Positions 27,436-37,070 of a stretch of DNA of 64,000 nt are shown in pieces (position 1 is the stretch's first letter; each line of letters begins with the position of its first letter). A program made the translations under genes and the position numbers. The DNA is taken from the NCBI GenBank assembly GCA_934438075.1, contig CAKSBF010000008.1:1-64000 (forward strand), read 5' to 3'. The stretch is from an uncultured Clostridia bacterium (GTDB lineage: Bacteria; Bacillota; Clostridia; UBA1381; UBA9506). Below the pieces are notes generated by a model. The model saw nothing but the letters and a program-made list of their open reading frames with translations. It did not search any database and was not told where the DNA came from.

Positions 27436-28326
27436 TTGAAAAAATTAAAATTTAAATCAGAATACATATTTGACATTATTAATTCACTGATTATGATTGC
27501 AATTTGTATTTGCACCATATATCCGTTTTTGTATCTTGCGGTCAGCTCCGTTTCGGCAACGGATATGGGAGCAAACGGTCTCAGTTTGATTCCGCAAAAG
27601 GTGACGGCAGTGGCATATAAGCGCGTTTTTACAAATTCGCTCATTGGAACCGGTTTTATGAATACCATTGCGAGGACGGCATTAGGTACATTTCTAAGTC
27701 TTTGTTTTACTATTTGTGCTGCATATCCGCTTTCTAAGAAATATTTTCCAAACCGTACACTTTGGACAGCACTGATTGTATTTACCATGTATTTCCAAGG
27801 AGGCACAATTCCTACATTTTTGGTGGTGAAGGGTTTGGGTCTTACGGACAAAATCTGGGCTTTGGTGCTTCCCGGGTTGATCAATACCTTTAATATGATT
27901 ATCATGAGAAATTTCTTTATGGAACTGCCGTCAAGCTTGGAGGAAAGCGCAAGATTGGATGGGGCTAACGATTTTGTAATTTTGCTGAGAATTGCGCTCC
28001 CTGTTTCAAAGCCGATTATAGCCACAATAGTGCTTTGGACTGCAGTTGCACATTGGAATGCTTACTTTGACAGTATGATTTATATGTCCAGCTTAAAGAA
28101 GCAGGTTTTACAGGTTGTCATGAGAAGAATTGTCATAGAGGGTTCATCTCTTGCGATGGATTTCGGCTCAGGTGCCGGTGATTTTGACGCCGGTACGAAT
28201 ACCATTAGCACAGAAGGAATTAAAGCGGCGACCATTATGGTTGCAACGCTGCCAATTATTTTATTTTATCCGTTTTTACAAAAATATTTTGTAAAAGGGG
28301 TTATGGTAGGCTCTTTAAAGGGCTAA
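27436..28326 (+). CDS. Sugar ABC-transporter permease, YtcP/CarB type
   Basis: This 296-aa protein starts at TTG 27436, 7 bases after GGAGG (27424-27428). It has about six membrane segments, the signature TMYFQGGTIPTFLVVKGLGL and the coupling motif LEESARLDGANDFVILLRIALP. The C-terminus (KYFVKGVMVGSLKG) is typical for the family. It is the partner of the LplB-type permease just upstream and of the binding lipoprotein just downstream. Confidence 0.92.
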   Translation: MKKLKFKSEYIFDIINSLIMIAICICTIYPFLYLAVSSVSATDMGANGLSLIPQKVTAVAYKRVFTNSLIGTGFMNTIARTALGTFLSLCFTICAAYPLSKKYFPNRTLWTALIVFTMYFQGGTIPTFLVVKGLGLTDKIWALVLPGLINTFNMIIMRNFFMELPSSLEESARLDGANDFVILLRIALPVSKPIIATIVLWTAVAHWNAYFDSMIYMSSLKKQVLQVVMRRIVIEGSSLAMDFGSGAGDFDAGTNTISTEGIKAATIMVATLPIILFYPFLQKYFVKGVMVGSLKG

Positions 28327-28379
28327 CCGGATATGGTAAGGGAAGTATGATAAAAAATAAATTTCAGAAAGGTTATGTG

Positions 28380-29948
28380 ATGATTATGAAGAAAGGCTTT
28401 CAGTTAGCGGCGTTATGCTTGTCTGTCTGCATGGCAGTCGGAGGAATTTCCGGGTGCAAGGGCGGAGAGAACAAAGCGGAAGGAGCAAAAAAGACTATTC
28501 ATTGGGTGGCAAATGTGCCAAACCCCGATAAAGCAGATATGGTGAATTTTGTGGAGGAAAAGTTTGATGTGGATTTGGTCATGGAGACTGTATCCAATAC
28601 CGATGCACTGGCAGTGCGTTTTGCTTCGGGGGACATTCCGGATGTTTTTGCGCTTTACGGCAGTTATAATATGGAGAAATATCAAAAGCAAAATTTGCTG
28701 GCGCAGATTCCGGAGGACATGCTGAAAGCACATGCACCTACGCTGCTTGACATTTATGAAAAGGACTATACCGGAACAATACCTGTTATGGATTATTGTA
28801 AGATTGACGGAAAAATATATGCGCTTCCGTCAATCGAATACAGTGCAAATTTCCACATTCCCATCGTTTATCGCGGGGACTGGCTCAAAAAGCTTGGAAT
28901 TGACAAGCTGCCCGAAACACTGGATGAATTTGAAAAAGTGGCATATCAAATTGCCAATAATGACCCGGACGGAAACGGTGTAAAGGATACTTACGGCATA
29001 TCGACTTCTTCCATGAACGTAGTTTACGGCGCTTTTGGATATCAGGTTGGCTACGATCAGAGCAGCATTGCCGATACGTGGCGTGCGGAGGACGGCAAGC
29101 TGGTGTTCGGTCCGGTGCAGCCGAAAATGAAAGAGGCGCTGACCATTCTGCGTAAATGGTATGCAGACGGCGTGCTGGATCCCGAATATATTACCGGAGA
29201 AAACACAGGCGGTAACGTAAATATTTCCAATGCATTTTTAAATGGCACTATCGGTATTACCTGTCAAGGAAACTATTCTTATTACCGTCCGAGCTTTGGC
29301 GAGGGAACTGTAGCAGGACCTGCACGAACAGAAATGATGAAATTAAATCCCGAGATGGCAGATAATATCCAGATTGGTTTGCCGCCGGAGGGACCGCACG
29401 GTGACCGAGGTATGTTCCAATGGAATATGTATAACGGAAGCACAGGCTTTGGTAAACAGTTGGATGATGATCCGGATAAACTTGCTAAAATTTTGGATAT
29501 TTTGGAGTTTGGGGTATCCGATTATGATAACTGGTGTACAATGCATTATGGTATTAAAGGAAAGCATTGGGAGGAATCGCCGATTGACGGAACACCTGTT
29601 ATGAAGGATGGCTATGAAATTAATGCGATTGGGGCCGGCAGCACCTTCCTGTCAACCATTCCGCCGAGATATCGCCGTCAGGCTATTTCGGAGGGTGTGC
29701 GGAAATGGACAGAGGAAAACCGACTGGATGAATATGGTATCACAAACGAGCTGCTGATTACGCTTCCGTCAGAGCAAAAATATACCGTTGAGCTTAAAAA
29801 AATGCAGGAAGAAGCATATTTTCAGATTATAACAGGCTTAAAACCGGTAGACTATTTCGATGAATTTGTAGAAAAATGGCACGCAGCAGGCGGAAGCATT
29901 TTGGAAAAAGAAGCAAATGAATGGTACACATCCATTGAAAAATCATAA
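28380..29948 (+). CDS. Sugar-binding lipoprotein of the ABC importer
   Basis: This 522-aa protein starts at ATG 28380, 7 bases after AGAAAGG. An upstream ATG (28347) would put 11 extra residues before the signal peptide. The lipobox GGISGC gives lipid-Cys26. The sequence follows extracellular solute-binding proteins of the LplA/YtcQ size class (GKIYALPSIEYSANFHIPIVYRGDWLKKLG, DPDGNGVKDTYGI). It would capture an oligosaccharide at the outer membrane face for the two permeases. Substrate unknown. Confidence 0.9.
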   Translation: MIMKKGFQLAALCLSVCMAVGGISGCKGGENKAEGAKKTIHWVANVPNPDKADMVNFVEEKFDVDLVMETVSNTDALAVRFASGDIPDVFALYGSYNMEKYQKQNLLAQIPEDMLKAHAPTLLDIYEKDYTGTIPVMDYCKIDGKIYALPSIEYSANFHIPIVYRGDWLKKLGIDKLPETLDEFEKVAYQIANNDPDGNGVKDTYGISTSSMNVVYGAFGYQVGYDQSSIADTWRAEDGKLVFGPVQPKMKEALTILRKWYADGVLDPEYITGENTGGNVNISNAFLNGTIGITCQGNYSYYRPSFGEGTVAGPARTEMMKLNPEMADNIQIGLPPEGPHGDRGMFQWNMYNGSTGFGKQLDDDPDKLAKILDILEFGVSDYDNWCTMHYGIKGKHWEESPIDGTPVMKDGYEINAIGAGSTFLSTIPPRYRRQAISEGVRKWTEENRLDEYGITNELLITLPSEQKYTVELKKMQEEAYFQIITGLKPVDYFDEFVEKWHAAGGSILEKEANEWYTSIEKS

Positions 29949-29971
29949 AATTCTTTAAGCAGGTGATGAAT

Positions 29972-32900
29972 ATGAATCAGCTATGGAAAAAAGGAATTTC
30001 TCTTTTGACTTTCTGTGCAATAATGATAGGCGTATGCGGCGCCGTAGCATTTGCGTCGGAGGGGATTTATTACTATGATAATTTTGACAGCGAAACGGAA
30101 ATGACCTGGACTTATAAAGGGGCGGCATCTCCGCATACAGTGGGGTCGTTTGAGATTCCTTCGGCAACGGATAAAAGTTATGGTATTCATAAAGCGGATA
30201 CCAGCAAAACGGCTGTTATGGCAGAGGGAAAAATCCCATCGGCAATCAGTGCGGACAGTGTTATTATGGAATTTGATATGCTGGCGTCTCTTACGCCGGG
30301 AGATAAAACAGGATTCTTTAACCTGTTTGCAGGCGGCAACAATATGACAAAGAGCACAACAAATCTTTCCGCGGTGGTCATGGAAATCGGCTACAAGCCG
30401 GAACAGTCAAATAATTATAACGGAATTTTCACTCTGCGCAAGGGTACGGCAAGGGTTGCTCTTGCTAACCGGTTGGATCCTGAGCATTGGTATCGGATCA
30501 AGTTTGCTTTTAATCTGGCAAACCACACACAGAGCGTATTTATAGACGATACACAGGTCGCGGCTGACTGGCCGATGTTTAGCAGTGCGGTGGAGGATAT
30601 CGGAACTATTATTCTGGATTCGACCGCGCAGGCAAGAGACGGCAAACTGCTGATTAACAATTTGAAGGTTTATGACGAAAGCGACGCGGCTGCTGTCGCT
30701 GTTACAAAGGCTTCTCTTGAACTTACTGATACAGATGCAATCAGTGAGAATATTACACTTCCGACAGAGGGAGTTAATGGAGCAGTCATTTCGTGGAGCT
30801 CTGATATGCCGGATGTCCTGGCGGCAGATGGCACCGTTCATTGCGGACCAAAGGATACAACGGTTCAACTCACTGCTCTTATCAGTAAAGGTGAGGCAAG
30901 TGAAACAAAGGTCTTTACCGTTACGGTTTTATCGGATGGGAGCGGTTCTTTAACAGAAGAACCAAACTATTTTACGGATAATTTTAATAATGAAACGAAA
31001 ATAAAATGGACTTATAAAGGGGCGGCATCTCCGCATACAGTGGGGTCGTTTGAGATTCCTTCGGCAACGGATAAAAGTTATGGTATTCATAAAGCGGATA
31101 CCAGCAAAACGGCTGTTATGGCAGAGGGAAAAATCCCATCGGCAATCAGTGCGGACAGTGTTATTATGGAATTTGATATGCTGGCGTCTCTTACGCCGGG
31201 AGATAAAACAGGATTCTTTAACCTGTTTGCAGGCGGCAACAATATGACAAAGAGCACAACAAATCTTTCCGCGGTGGTCATGGAAATCGGCTACAAGCCG
31301 GAACAGTCAAATAATTATAACGGAATTTTCACTCTGCGCAAGGGTACGGCAAGGGTTGCTCTTGCTAACCGGTTGGATCCTGAGCATTGGTATCGGATCA
31401 AGTTTGCTTTTAATCTGGCAAACCACACACAGAGCGTATTTATAGACGATACACAGGTCGCGGCTGACTGGCCGATGTTTAGCAGTGCGGTGGAGGATAT
31501 CGGAACTATTATTCTGGATTCGACCGCGCAGGCAAGGGACGGCAAACTGCTGATTAACAATTTGAAAATCTATGAAAATAATGATATCAGTGCAGTTTAT
31601 GCATGCGCAGACAGCTTGTTCATAGAAGATATTACAGGTGATTTTACTTTGCCAACTGAGGGATGCGGCGGAACACAGATTGCATGGGAGTCTGAGGATG
31701 CGGATATTGTCATTGAACAAGAAATTGCAAGGGTAACACAGCCGCGTTATTACGAATCGGATAAGGAAACGGCTCTGACCGCTGTCATTTCCAAGGGAAG
31801 GGCGGAGAAACGAATCAGCATTCCTGTAGTGATTCGAAAAGCAGAGATGACGGACGCTGAAGCAGTTGCAGAGGATATTGGAGCGCTTTCTGTTCAGAAT
31901 AGCGCGGTGGAAGGATTTGAACTCCCGAGTTTGGGCGGTCATGAAACGGTTATTACGTGGTCATCAGACCGTGAGGACGTCATTCGCTTGCGTGAAGAAA
32001 ATGGGGCAATATTTGCCGATGTTATCAGACCGGAGGACGATGCAGACGTTACTGTAACGCTTACGGCAACTGTGACCAAGAATAATGCGAGCGACAAGAA
32101 GGAGTTTAAAATAACGGTTTTACATGTGTTTACAGATAAAAGGTCGGTAACAGAGGATGCGGCGGCGATTGTTTTGGAGGAAATTGTTGAAAAGGATTTT
32201 ACCCTTCCGACAGCCGGTGCAAATGGCAGCGTAATTTCGTGGCAATCTTCCGATGCTTCAATTATTAAGATAGAAGACAGCGACTCCGGTGCAGCAAGCG
32301 TTACAAGGCAGCCGGACGATGTTGCGGTCACGCTTACGGCAACGGTAACAAAAGGAAAAGAAACCCAAACAAGAAGTTTTTCCATTGTGGTAAAAGGAGA
32401 CAAAGAGCAGTATGAGCAGTGGCTTAAGGAAGAGTTGGAAAAGCTTGATATCGGAAATATATATCAGATTACAGCCAACCTTACACTTCCTGCGCAGGCA
32501 GAACACGGTTTTGTGATTTTGTGGCAATCTTCAGATACAGATATTATCACAGACAGCGGCAGCATTACAAGAGGTCGGAATGATTCGTCTGTAAATTTGA
32601 CAGCAACATTGAAAAATGGTTCGGTTTCGGGAACAAAAACGTTTAAAGTTACGGTTAAGGGGACTTCTTCGGGAAGCTCGGGAAGTTCGGGTAGTTCGAA
32701 AGGCTCCGGTAAAAAGACGGGCAGTACCTACAAGGTTTCAAACGAAATAGAAGAAGAGAAACAGACAGAGGTAGATTTTACAGATTTGCGTGAGCTGTCT
32801 GTCACCCTAAACGGTATACTTTTAAACTTTGATCAAAAACCTTTCATTGAAAATGGAAGGACACTGGTTCCCGTCAGGGCCATTGCGGAAGCGATGGGAG

Positions 32901-33163
32901 CAGAAGTGACATGGGATGGCGTATTGAAAACGGTCACTATTTCGCGCGGAGATAAAACGGTTCAGCTTGTTATTGGCAGCAATGAAGCCGTTGTTTCGGG
33001 AGAGAAGATACTCATGGACGTTTCTGCAAAAATCGTGAATGAGCGGACGATGGTTCCTGTTCGGTTTTTATCTGACGGATTGGGCGCGCAGATTTCGTGG
33101 GATGCATCGCATTATGCCGTACGAATCATAGATTTGTGGAATGCAGAAGAAAAGCTGCAATAG
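29972..33163 (+). CDS. Exported modular protein: two LamG-like, five atypical Ig-like, one stalk domain
   Basis: This 1063-aa protein is read from ATG 29972 after an AGGTGA site; GTG 29963 and ATG 29966 are alternatives. A signal peptide precedes two concanavalin/LamG-like units (about residues 25-235 and 325-535). Their cores are encoded by two nearly identical 560-base blocks. Five aBig-like units follow the LamG units (about 240-320 and 540-895), each with ITLP...G.I.W.SS and LTATVTKG-type strands. A Ser/Gly linker (GTSSGSSGSSGSSKGSGK) leads to a C-terminal copper-amine-oxidase-N-like stalk domain (about 940-1055; TLVPVRAIAEAMGAE, TMVPVRFLSDGLGAQ). No catalytic motif is seen, so it is probably a glycan-binding surface protein. 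It lies 23 bases after the binding lipoprotein. Confidence 0.85.
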   Translation: MNQLWKKGISLLTFCAIMIGVCGAVAFASEGIYYYDNFDSETEMTWTYKGAASPHTVGSFEIPSATDKSYGIHKADTSKTAVMAEGKIPSAISADSVIMEFDMLASLTPGDKTGFFNLFAGGNNMTKSTTNLSAVVMEIGYKPEQSNNYNGIFTLRKGTARVALANRLDPEHWYRIKFAFNLANHTQSVFIDDTQVAADWPMFSSAVEDIGTIILDSTAQARDGKLLINNLKVYDESDAAAVAVTKASLELTDTDAISENITLPTEGVNGAVISWSSDMPDVLAADGTVHCGPKDTTVQLTALISKGEASETKVFTVTVLSDGSGSLTEEPNYFTDNFNNETKIKWTYKGAASPHTVGSFEIPSATDKSYGIHKADTSKTAVMAEGKIPSAISADSVIMEFDMLASLTPGDKTGFFNLFAGGNNMTKSTTNLSAVVMEIGYKPEQSNNYNGIFTLRKGTARVALANRLDPEHWYRIKFAFNLANHTQSVFIDDTQVAADWPMFSSAVEDIGTIILDSTAQARDGKLLINNLKIYENNDISAVYACADSLFIEDITGDFTLPTEGCGGTQIAWESEDADIVIEQEIARVTQPRYYESDKETALTAVISKGRAEKRISIPVVIRKAEMTDAEAVAEDIGALSVQNSAVEGFELPSLGGHETVITWSSDREDVIRLREENGAIFADVIRPEDDADVTVTLTATVTKNNASDKKEFKITVLHVFTDKRSVTEDAAAIVLEEIVEKDFTLPTAGANGSVISWQSSDASIIKIEDSDSGAASVTRQPDDVAVTLTATVTKGKETQTRSFSIVVKGDKEQYEQWLKEELEKLDIGNIYQITANLTLPAQAEHGFVILWQSSDTDIITDSGSITRGRNDSSVNLTATLKNGSVSGTKTFKVTVKGTSSGSSGSSGSSKGSGKKTGSTYKVSNEIEEEKQTEVDFTDLRELSVTLNGILLNFDQKPFIENGRTLVPVRAIAEAMGAEVTWDGVLKTVTISRGDKTVQLVIGSNEAVVSGEKILMDVSAKIVNERTMVPVRFLSDGLGAQISWDASHYAVRIIDLWNAEEKLQ
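30107..30666 (+). repeat. Near-identical 560-base direct repeat, copy 1
   Basis: This block is identical to 31007-31566 except for one base (A at 30637, G at 31537; both codons encode Arg). The offset is exactly 900 bases, so the frame is kept. It covers the core of the first LamG-like unit. Confidence 0.95.
31007..31566 (+). repeat. Near-identical 560-base direct repeat, copy 2
   Basis: This is the second copy, covering the core of the second LamG-like unit. Bases just outside both ends are homologous to the first copy but clearly diverged, for example GACAGCGAAACG versus AATAATGAAACG upstream. Confidence 0.95.
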
Positions 33164-33203
33164 TCGTATGGGAATAAGATTTGAGGAGTGAACGGAAATA
33201 AAA

Positions 33204-35984
33204 ATGAAGAGTAAAATAATCAATAAAATTACAGCGATTCTGTTGATCATTCTTTGTAAATTAACCTGTGTTTCGTTTGCGCAGGAGATTGTGCCGGTGC
33301 AAAATTCTAATATGCAGAATCTTCCGGGAGACGTAAAAGAGGATGCTGACATTGTTGCGAAGGTAATGGCTCTTGGTTTTATGGCGCCTTGCGAGGATGG
33401 AAGCTTCTCTGCAGATAAAATCGTTACAAGGGGCGAATTTGCGGATGCAATGGCTTTGCTGTTGGGGCTGGGGAATATACAAATTTCGCCGGACGGAGCT
33501 TTCTTTTTAGATGTAACGGAGGAAAACTCCCACAGAAGTTCTGTTATGCTTGCGCTCAAAATCGGTTATATGACCGGGTATACGGACGGCACATTTCGTA
33601 CCGAAACGTCCATCAAAGTGCGGGATGCGGTGAGAGTTTTCATCAAAGCATTGGGGTATAACGATGTTTCGGGAAATAAAGATCTTATCAGTGTTGCAAA
33701 TTCCATAGGGCTTTTAAAAGGAATCCGGGATATGGATTTGGATTTGACGAGAATGACTCTTGCAAAATTGATAGACAATGCGTTGAAAGTTGATTTTTTA
33801 AACACGGCCGCCGTTGGGGAGTATATTACCTATCAATCAGAAAAGAATAAGTCTGTTTTGGAGGGACTGCATAACATATATACTTACACAGGCGTGATGA
33901 CCGGAAACAGCGATGTACGCCTGGATACTTCGGGGGATATGGGAAAGTCGCGGATTATGGTAGGCGATATGGTGTTTTCCTGTGAAAATTCTGCTGTTTG
34001 GGAATATTTGGGTTACAAAATAAAAGTATATTACACCAATGAAGATGCAGATGATGAGTACGAGGTCATTTATGCGGAACTGTACGGTAAAAACACCGTT
34101 GTGTCAGTAGATGCCGAGGATGTATTACATATTAATGTCCGAAATATTGAATACTTTGACAGTGATACGGAACAAAATATCACGGAGCAATTTTCGGGCT
34201 CTCTGAGCGTTGTGAGAAACGGGCAGTGCCTGTTTGGATTTACCGAGCAGGATCTCAGCTGCGATACGGGTAATTACCGCTTGATTGATAATAACGGTGA
34301 CGGTGAATTTGAAATCTTGTTTATCAGTGATGTTAAAAATTATGTGGTTCAAAATTACAGTTCTTTTTCCGAGATACTTAGTTTTAAATACGGAGAAGGA
34401 AATTTTTCACTTAAGGAAACTGCCGGGCGTCGTGTGAAAATAACAAAGAATGGTGAGAGAATAGAAGCAGGCGGCTTAAAAGAATGGGATGTTGTCAGCA
34501 TTTTAGAGAGTAAAGATGGTAAAACAGCAGAAGTCTTGGCATGTAGTGAAACAGTCAGTGCAACTGTGGATTCCATTTCTGAGGCATCATCAGAAGTCAT
34601 ATTGGATGGCAATGCTTACCGTCTTGACAAACAATTTATGAAAACAGAACGCTTTTCTGCGCTGAAAGCCGGAAAAGAGGGTAAATTTTATTTTAATGAG
34701 TATGGTAAGATTGTTGCGTTTGAAGCAGGCGCAGCGGACACAGAGGCATATGGTTATCTGACAGCCTATACACTTGGTAAGGGAATTGACGAGAGCGTTC
34801 AAATCAAGCTTTTGACAACGAGCAGCAAACTCACGATCTTTGAATTAAGGGATAAAATTACGTTTGCCTGCGGACTTCAGAGTGTGAGTGACGATAGTTA
34901 CAAAATTTTTACCTACAGCAGCTCTTCCGAGCAAAAGCCTTATGCAGGTGTGTTTGTAAATTCTAAAAACGAAATTGTTCCTCAGCTTGTCAAATACAGC
35001 ACGGATCAGGATGGGAAAATAAGAAAACTGATTGCGGCTGTTGATAGAAGTGCACTTCCGTTGACAGAGCAGACAGATACAACCGTTTTTTGCAAAAACT
35101 TTGCAGCAACGGACTTGAGAATCATGGCATATTCTCTCGGGGCGAATTATCGTGCGGATGCAAACAGCAAAGTATTTAATGTTCCTGAGTCGATTGATCA
35201 GCTGAGCAATGAGAAAAACATGAATGTAGAATCGGGATCTTCTTTTTCAGGTGATGTCAGGCGCGAAAACGTTGAAGTCTATGACGCATCGGAGGATGGT
35301 TTTGCAAAGGTGATCGTATCAAAGACAGCCGGTGGAGAAGGGTCAATGGATAGGCTTTCTACAGCAATTTATCAGGGGCAGAACTTTAGCGTAGTGACTA
35401 AGGTGGCAAATTATATTAATGATAACGGTGAGGAGAGTACAAAAATCTATTGCTATCAGGCGGGTGCCCAAAAATCATATGTTACTGCCGACGCGGAAGT
35501 GAAAAATATTACAAACACTTATAACTTCTGGTATACAACCTTCCAAAAATATGGAAATTTAAAAGCTTCTGAGTTGCGGGCCGGCGATGTTTTTCTTTAT
35601 GATACCAATGTTGCGGGAGAAGTAAATAAAATTCAGGTATTGCTATCTCCAAGTGACTTGCCCGATTCTTATAATGAGGTTTTGACGGATGGAGGCACGG
35701 CAACCCCGGGGAAGGTGCTGCCCGATACCCATTTGGCGCAGATTCATACCGCTTATGGTGTGGTTGTTGGGAAAGGAGCAAATTCCATTTTTGTGAATGC
35801 CAACGGTGACGGAACAAACAGTGCATGGATAAAACGTTACAATATTGCGTCAGCGCATATGTATCTTTATGATACGGCAAAGAAAAAGGTGGTAAAATGC
35901 ACGGCATCTGAGATACAGATCGGCGATAAAATTTTGGAAAGAGACAGACAACATACAGTAAAGGAAGTACTTATTATAAGATGA
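33204..35984 (+). CDS. Exported SLH-domain protein (paralogue of the one at 60.9 kb)
   Basis: This 926-aa protein starts at ATG 33204; GAGGAG lies rather far upstream, so translation may be weak or coupled. A signal peptide (KITAILLIILCKLTCVSFA) is followed by two to three SLH-like units (about residues 45-205; TRGEFADAMALL, MTGYTDGTFR). The remaining 700 residues are beta-rich and of no family I can name. The protein matches the 903-aa product at 60954-63665 in order and motifs (SLH front, a VYYTNEDADDEY-type strand, a YGYLTAY strand). The shared position in both cassettes suggests a structural or display role at the cell surface (inference). Confidence 0.82.
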   Translation: MKSKIINKITAILLIILCKLTCVSFAQEIVPVQNSNMQNLPGDVKEDADIVAKVMALGFMAPCEDGSFSADKIVTRGEFADAMALLLGLGNIQISPDGAFFLDVTEENSHRSSVMLALKIGYMTGYTDGTFRTETSIKVRDAVRVFIKALGYNDVSGNKDLISVANSIGLLKGIRDMDLDLTRMTLAKLIDNALKVDFLNTAAVGEYITYQSEKNKSVLEGLHNIYTYTGVMTGNSDVRLDTSGDMGKSRIMVGDMVFSCENSAVWEYLGYKIKVYYTNEDADDEYEVIYAELYGKNTVVSVDAEDVLHINVRNIEYFDSDTEQNITEQFSGSLSVVRNGQCLFGFTEQDLSCDTGNYRLIDNNGDGEFEILFISDVKNYVVQNYSSFSEILSFKYGEGNFSLKETAGRRVKITKNGERIEAGGLKEWDVVSILESKDGKTAEVLACSETVSATVDSISEASSEVILDGNAYRLDKQFMKTERFSALKAGKEGKFYFNEYGKIVAFEAGAADTEAYGYLTAYTLGKGIDESVQIKLLTTSSKLTIFELRDKITFACGLQSVSDDSYKIFTYSSSSEQKPYAGVFVNSKNEIVPQLVKYSTDQDGKIRKLIAAVDRSALPLTEQTDTTVFCKNFAATDLRIMAYSLGANYRADANSKVFNVPESIDQLSNEKNMNVESGSSFSGDVRRENVEVYDASEDGFAKVIVSKTAGGEGSMDRLSTAIYQGQNFSVVTKVANYINDNGEESTKIYCYQAGAQKSYVTADAEVKNITNTYNFWYTTFQKYGNLKASELRAGDVFLYDTNVAGEVNKIQVLLSPSDLPDSYNEVLTDGGTATPGKVLPDTHLAQIHTAYGVVVGKGANSIFVNANGDGTNSAWIKRYNIASAHMYLYDTAKKKVVKCTASEIQIGDKILERDRQHTVKEVLIIR

Positions 35985-35996
35985 GGGGAGACAATC

Positions 35997-37070
35997 ATGT
36001 TTAGTATAGGATTTGGCGATATTACAAAATTAAAAAATATTAAAAGCAGGGCCATTACCGCGGAGAACTTTAAAGGTGAAAAAGGAAAGGGAGCAATGGC
36101 AACTGAAGGAAGAGGAGCGGAGATGGCACGGGAGCTGGGCCGGGGCTTTAAGATTTCGCCTGCTATTGATCTGGAAGCGGGCAAAACCTTTGAGCTGGCA
36201 GAGATAGACGGCCCCGGAATTATTAAACATATTTGGATTGCCGATTCTTCTGCTGTCAGCCGAGCTCTTATCTTGAGGATATATTGGGAGGATAGTCCTT
36301 ATCCATCGGTTGAAGTTCCGCTTGGAGATTTTTTTGCCAATGCAAACTATGAGGTCAAATATTCTCAGTTGACATCTGCCATGGTGTGCTGTAATCCGCG
36401 CAGAGGCTTAAATTGTTTTTGGGAAATGCCCTTTCGTAAAAAATGCAGGATTACTGTTGAAAATCTTTCTGCTCAAACTGTTGCGATATTTTATCAGATT
36501 GACTATCATTTGACGGAAATTGATGATGATTCTGCTTATTTTCATGCGCAGTTCAGACGGTCAAATCCGCTTCCGTATAAGACGGATCATGTGATTTTAG
36601 ACGGAATTTCCGGAAAAGGACACTATGTGGGGACATATCTTTTCTGGGGTTCTAACAACAGCGGATGGTGGGGCGAAGGAGAACTGAAGGTATTTTTGGA
36701 TGGAGACGGTGAATATCCCACCATATGCGGAACGGGTACGGAGGACTATTTCGGCGGTGCGTATGATTTTGAAGTTGCCGGAGAATATGTGGAATATTGT
36801 ACGCCTTATATGGGTCTGGCCAAGGTGATGCGACCGGACGGCTGCTATCAGTCGCAGCAGAGATTTTCTATGTATCGGTGGCATTTGGGAGACGCTATTT
36901 ATTTTGATGAAAATATCAGAGTAACCATACAAGCGCTCGGCTGGAGAAGCGAGGGACGCTACCTTCCGCTTCAGGACGACATTTCTTCGGTTGCTTTCTG
37001 GTATCAGGACAAACCGTGCGGCGAGAATTTTCCGAAGCTGCCGGCACATGAATTTTTGGAGATAATATGA
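35997..37070 (+). CDS. GH172-like (DUF2961) glycoside hydrolase
   Basis: This 357-aa protein has a good RBS before ATG 35997. It carries DUF2961/GH172 hallmarks: GPGIIKHIWI near residue 75, PLGDFFANA, CWEMPF-like FWEMPFRKKC, and GTGTEDYFGGAYDF with Glu249. Characterised GH172 members are exo-acting furanosidases (difructose anhydride and arabinofuranoside enzymes) that use Glu residues in this region. There is no signal peptide, so it acts inside on imported sugars. It overlaps the GH105-like gene by 4 bases (ATGA), which implies translational coupling. The exact sugar is unknown. Confidence 0.85.
   Translation: MFSIGFGDITKLKNIKSRAITAENFKGEKGKGAMATEGRGAEMARELGRGFKISPAIDLEAGKTFELAEIDGPGIIKHIWIADSSAVSRALILRIYWEDSPYPSVEVPLGDFFANANYEVKYSQLTSAMVCCNPRRGLNCFWEMPFRKKCRITVENLSAQTVAIFYQIDYHLTEIDDDSAYFHAQFRRSNPLPYKTDHVILDGISGKGHYVGTYLFWGSNNSGWWGEGELKVFLDGDGEYPTICGTGTEDYFGGAYDFEVAGEYVEYCTPYMGLAKVMRPDGCYQSQQRFSMYRWHLGDAIYFDENIRVTIQALGWRSEGRYLPLQDDISSVAFWYQDKPCGENFPKLPAHEFLEII

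Noticed and set aside
27402..28025. Minus-strand frame of 207 codons opposite the YtcP-type permease
   Set aside because: The permease has full family motifs and a good RBS; the antisense frame has neither.
30107..31566. Repeat as a mobile element or intein pair
   Set aside because: No terminal inverted repeats, no transposase or intein motif; the frame is continuous and the repeats match a structural domain.
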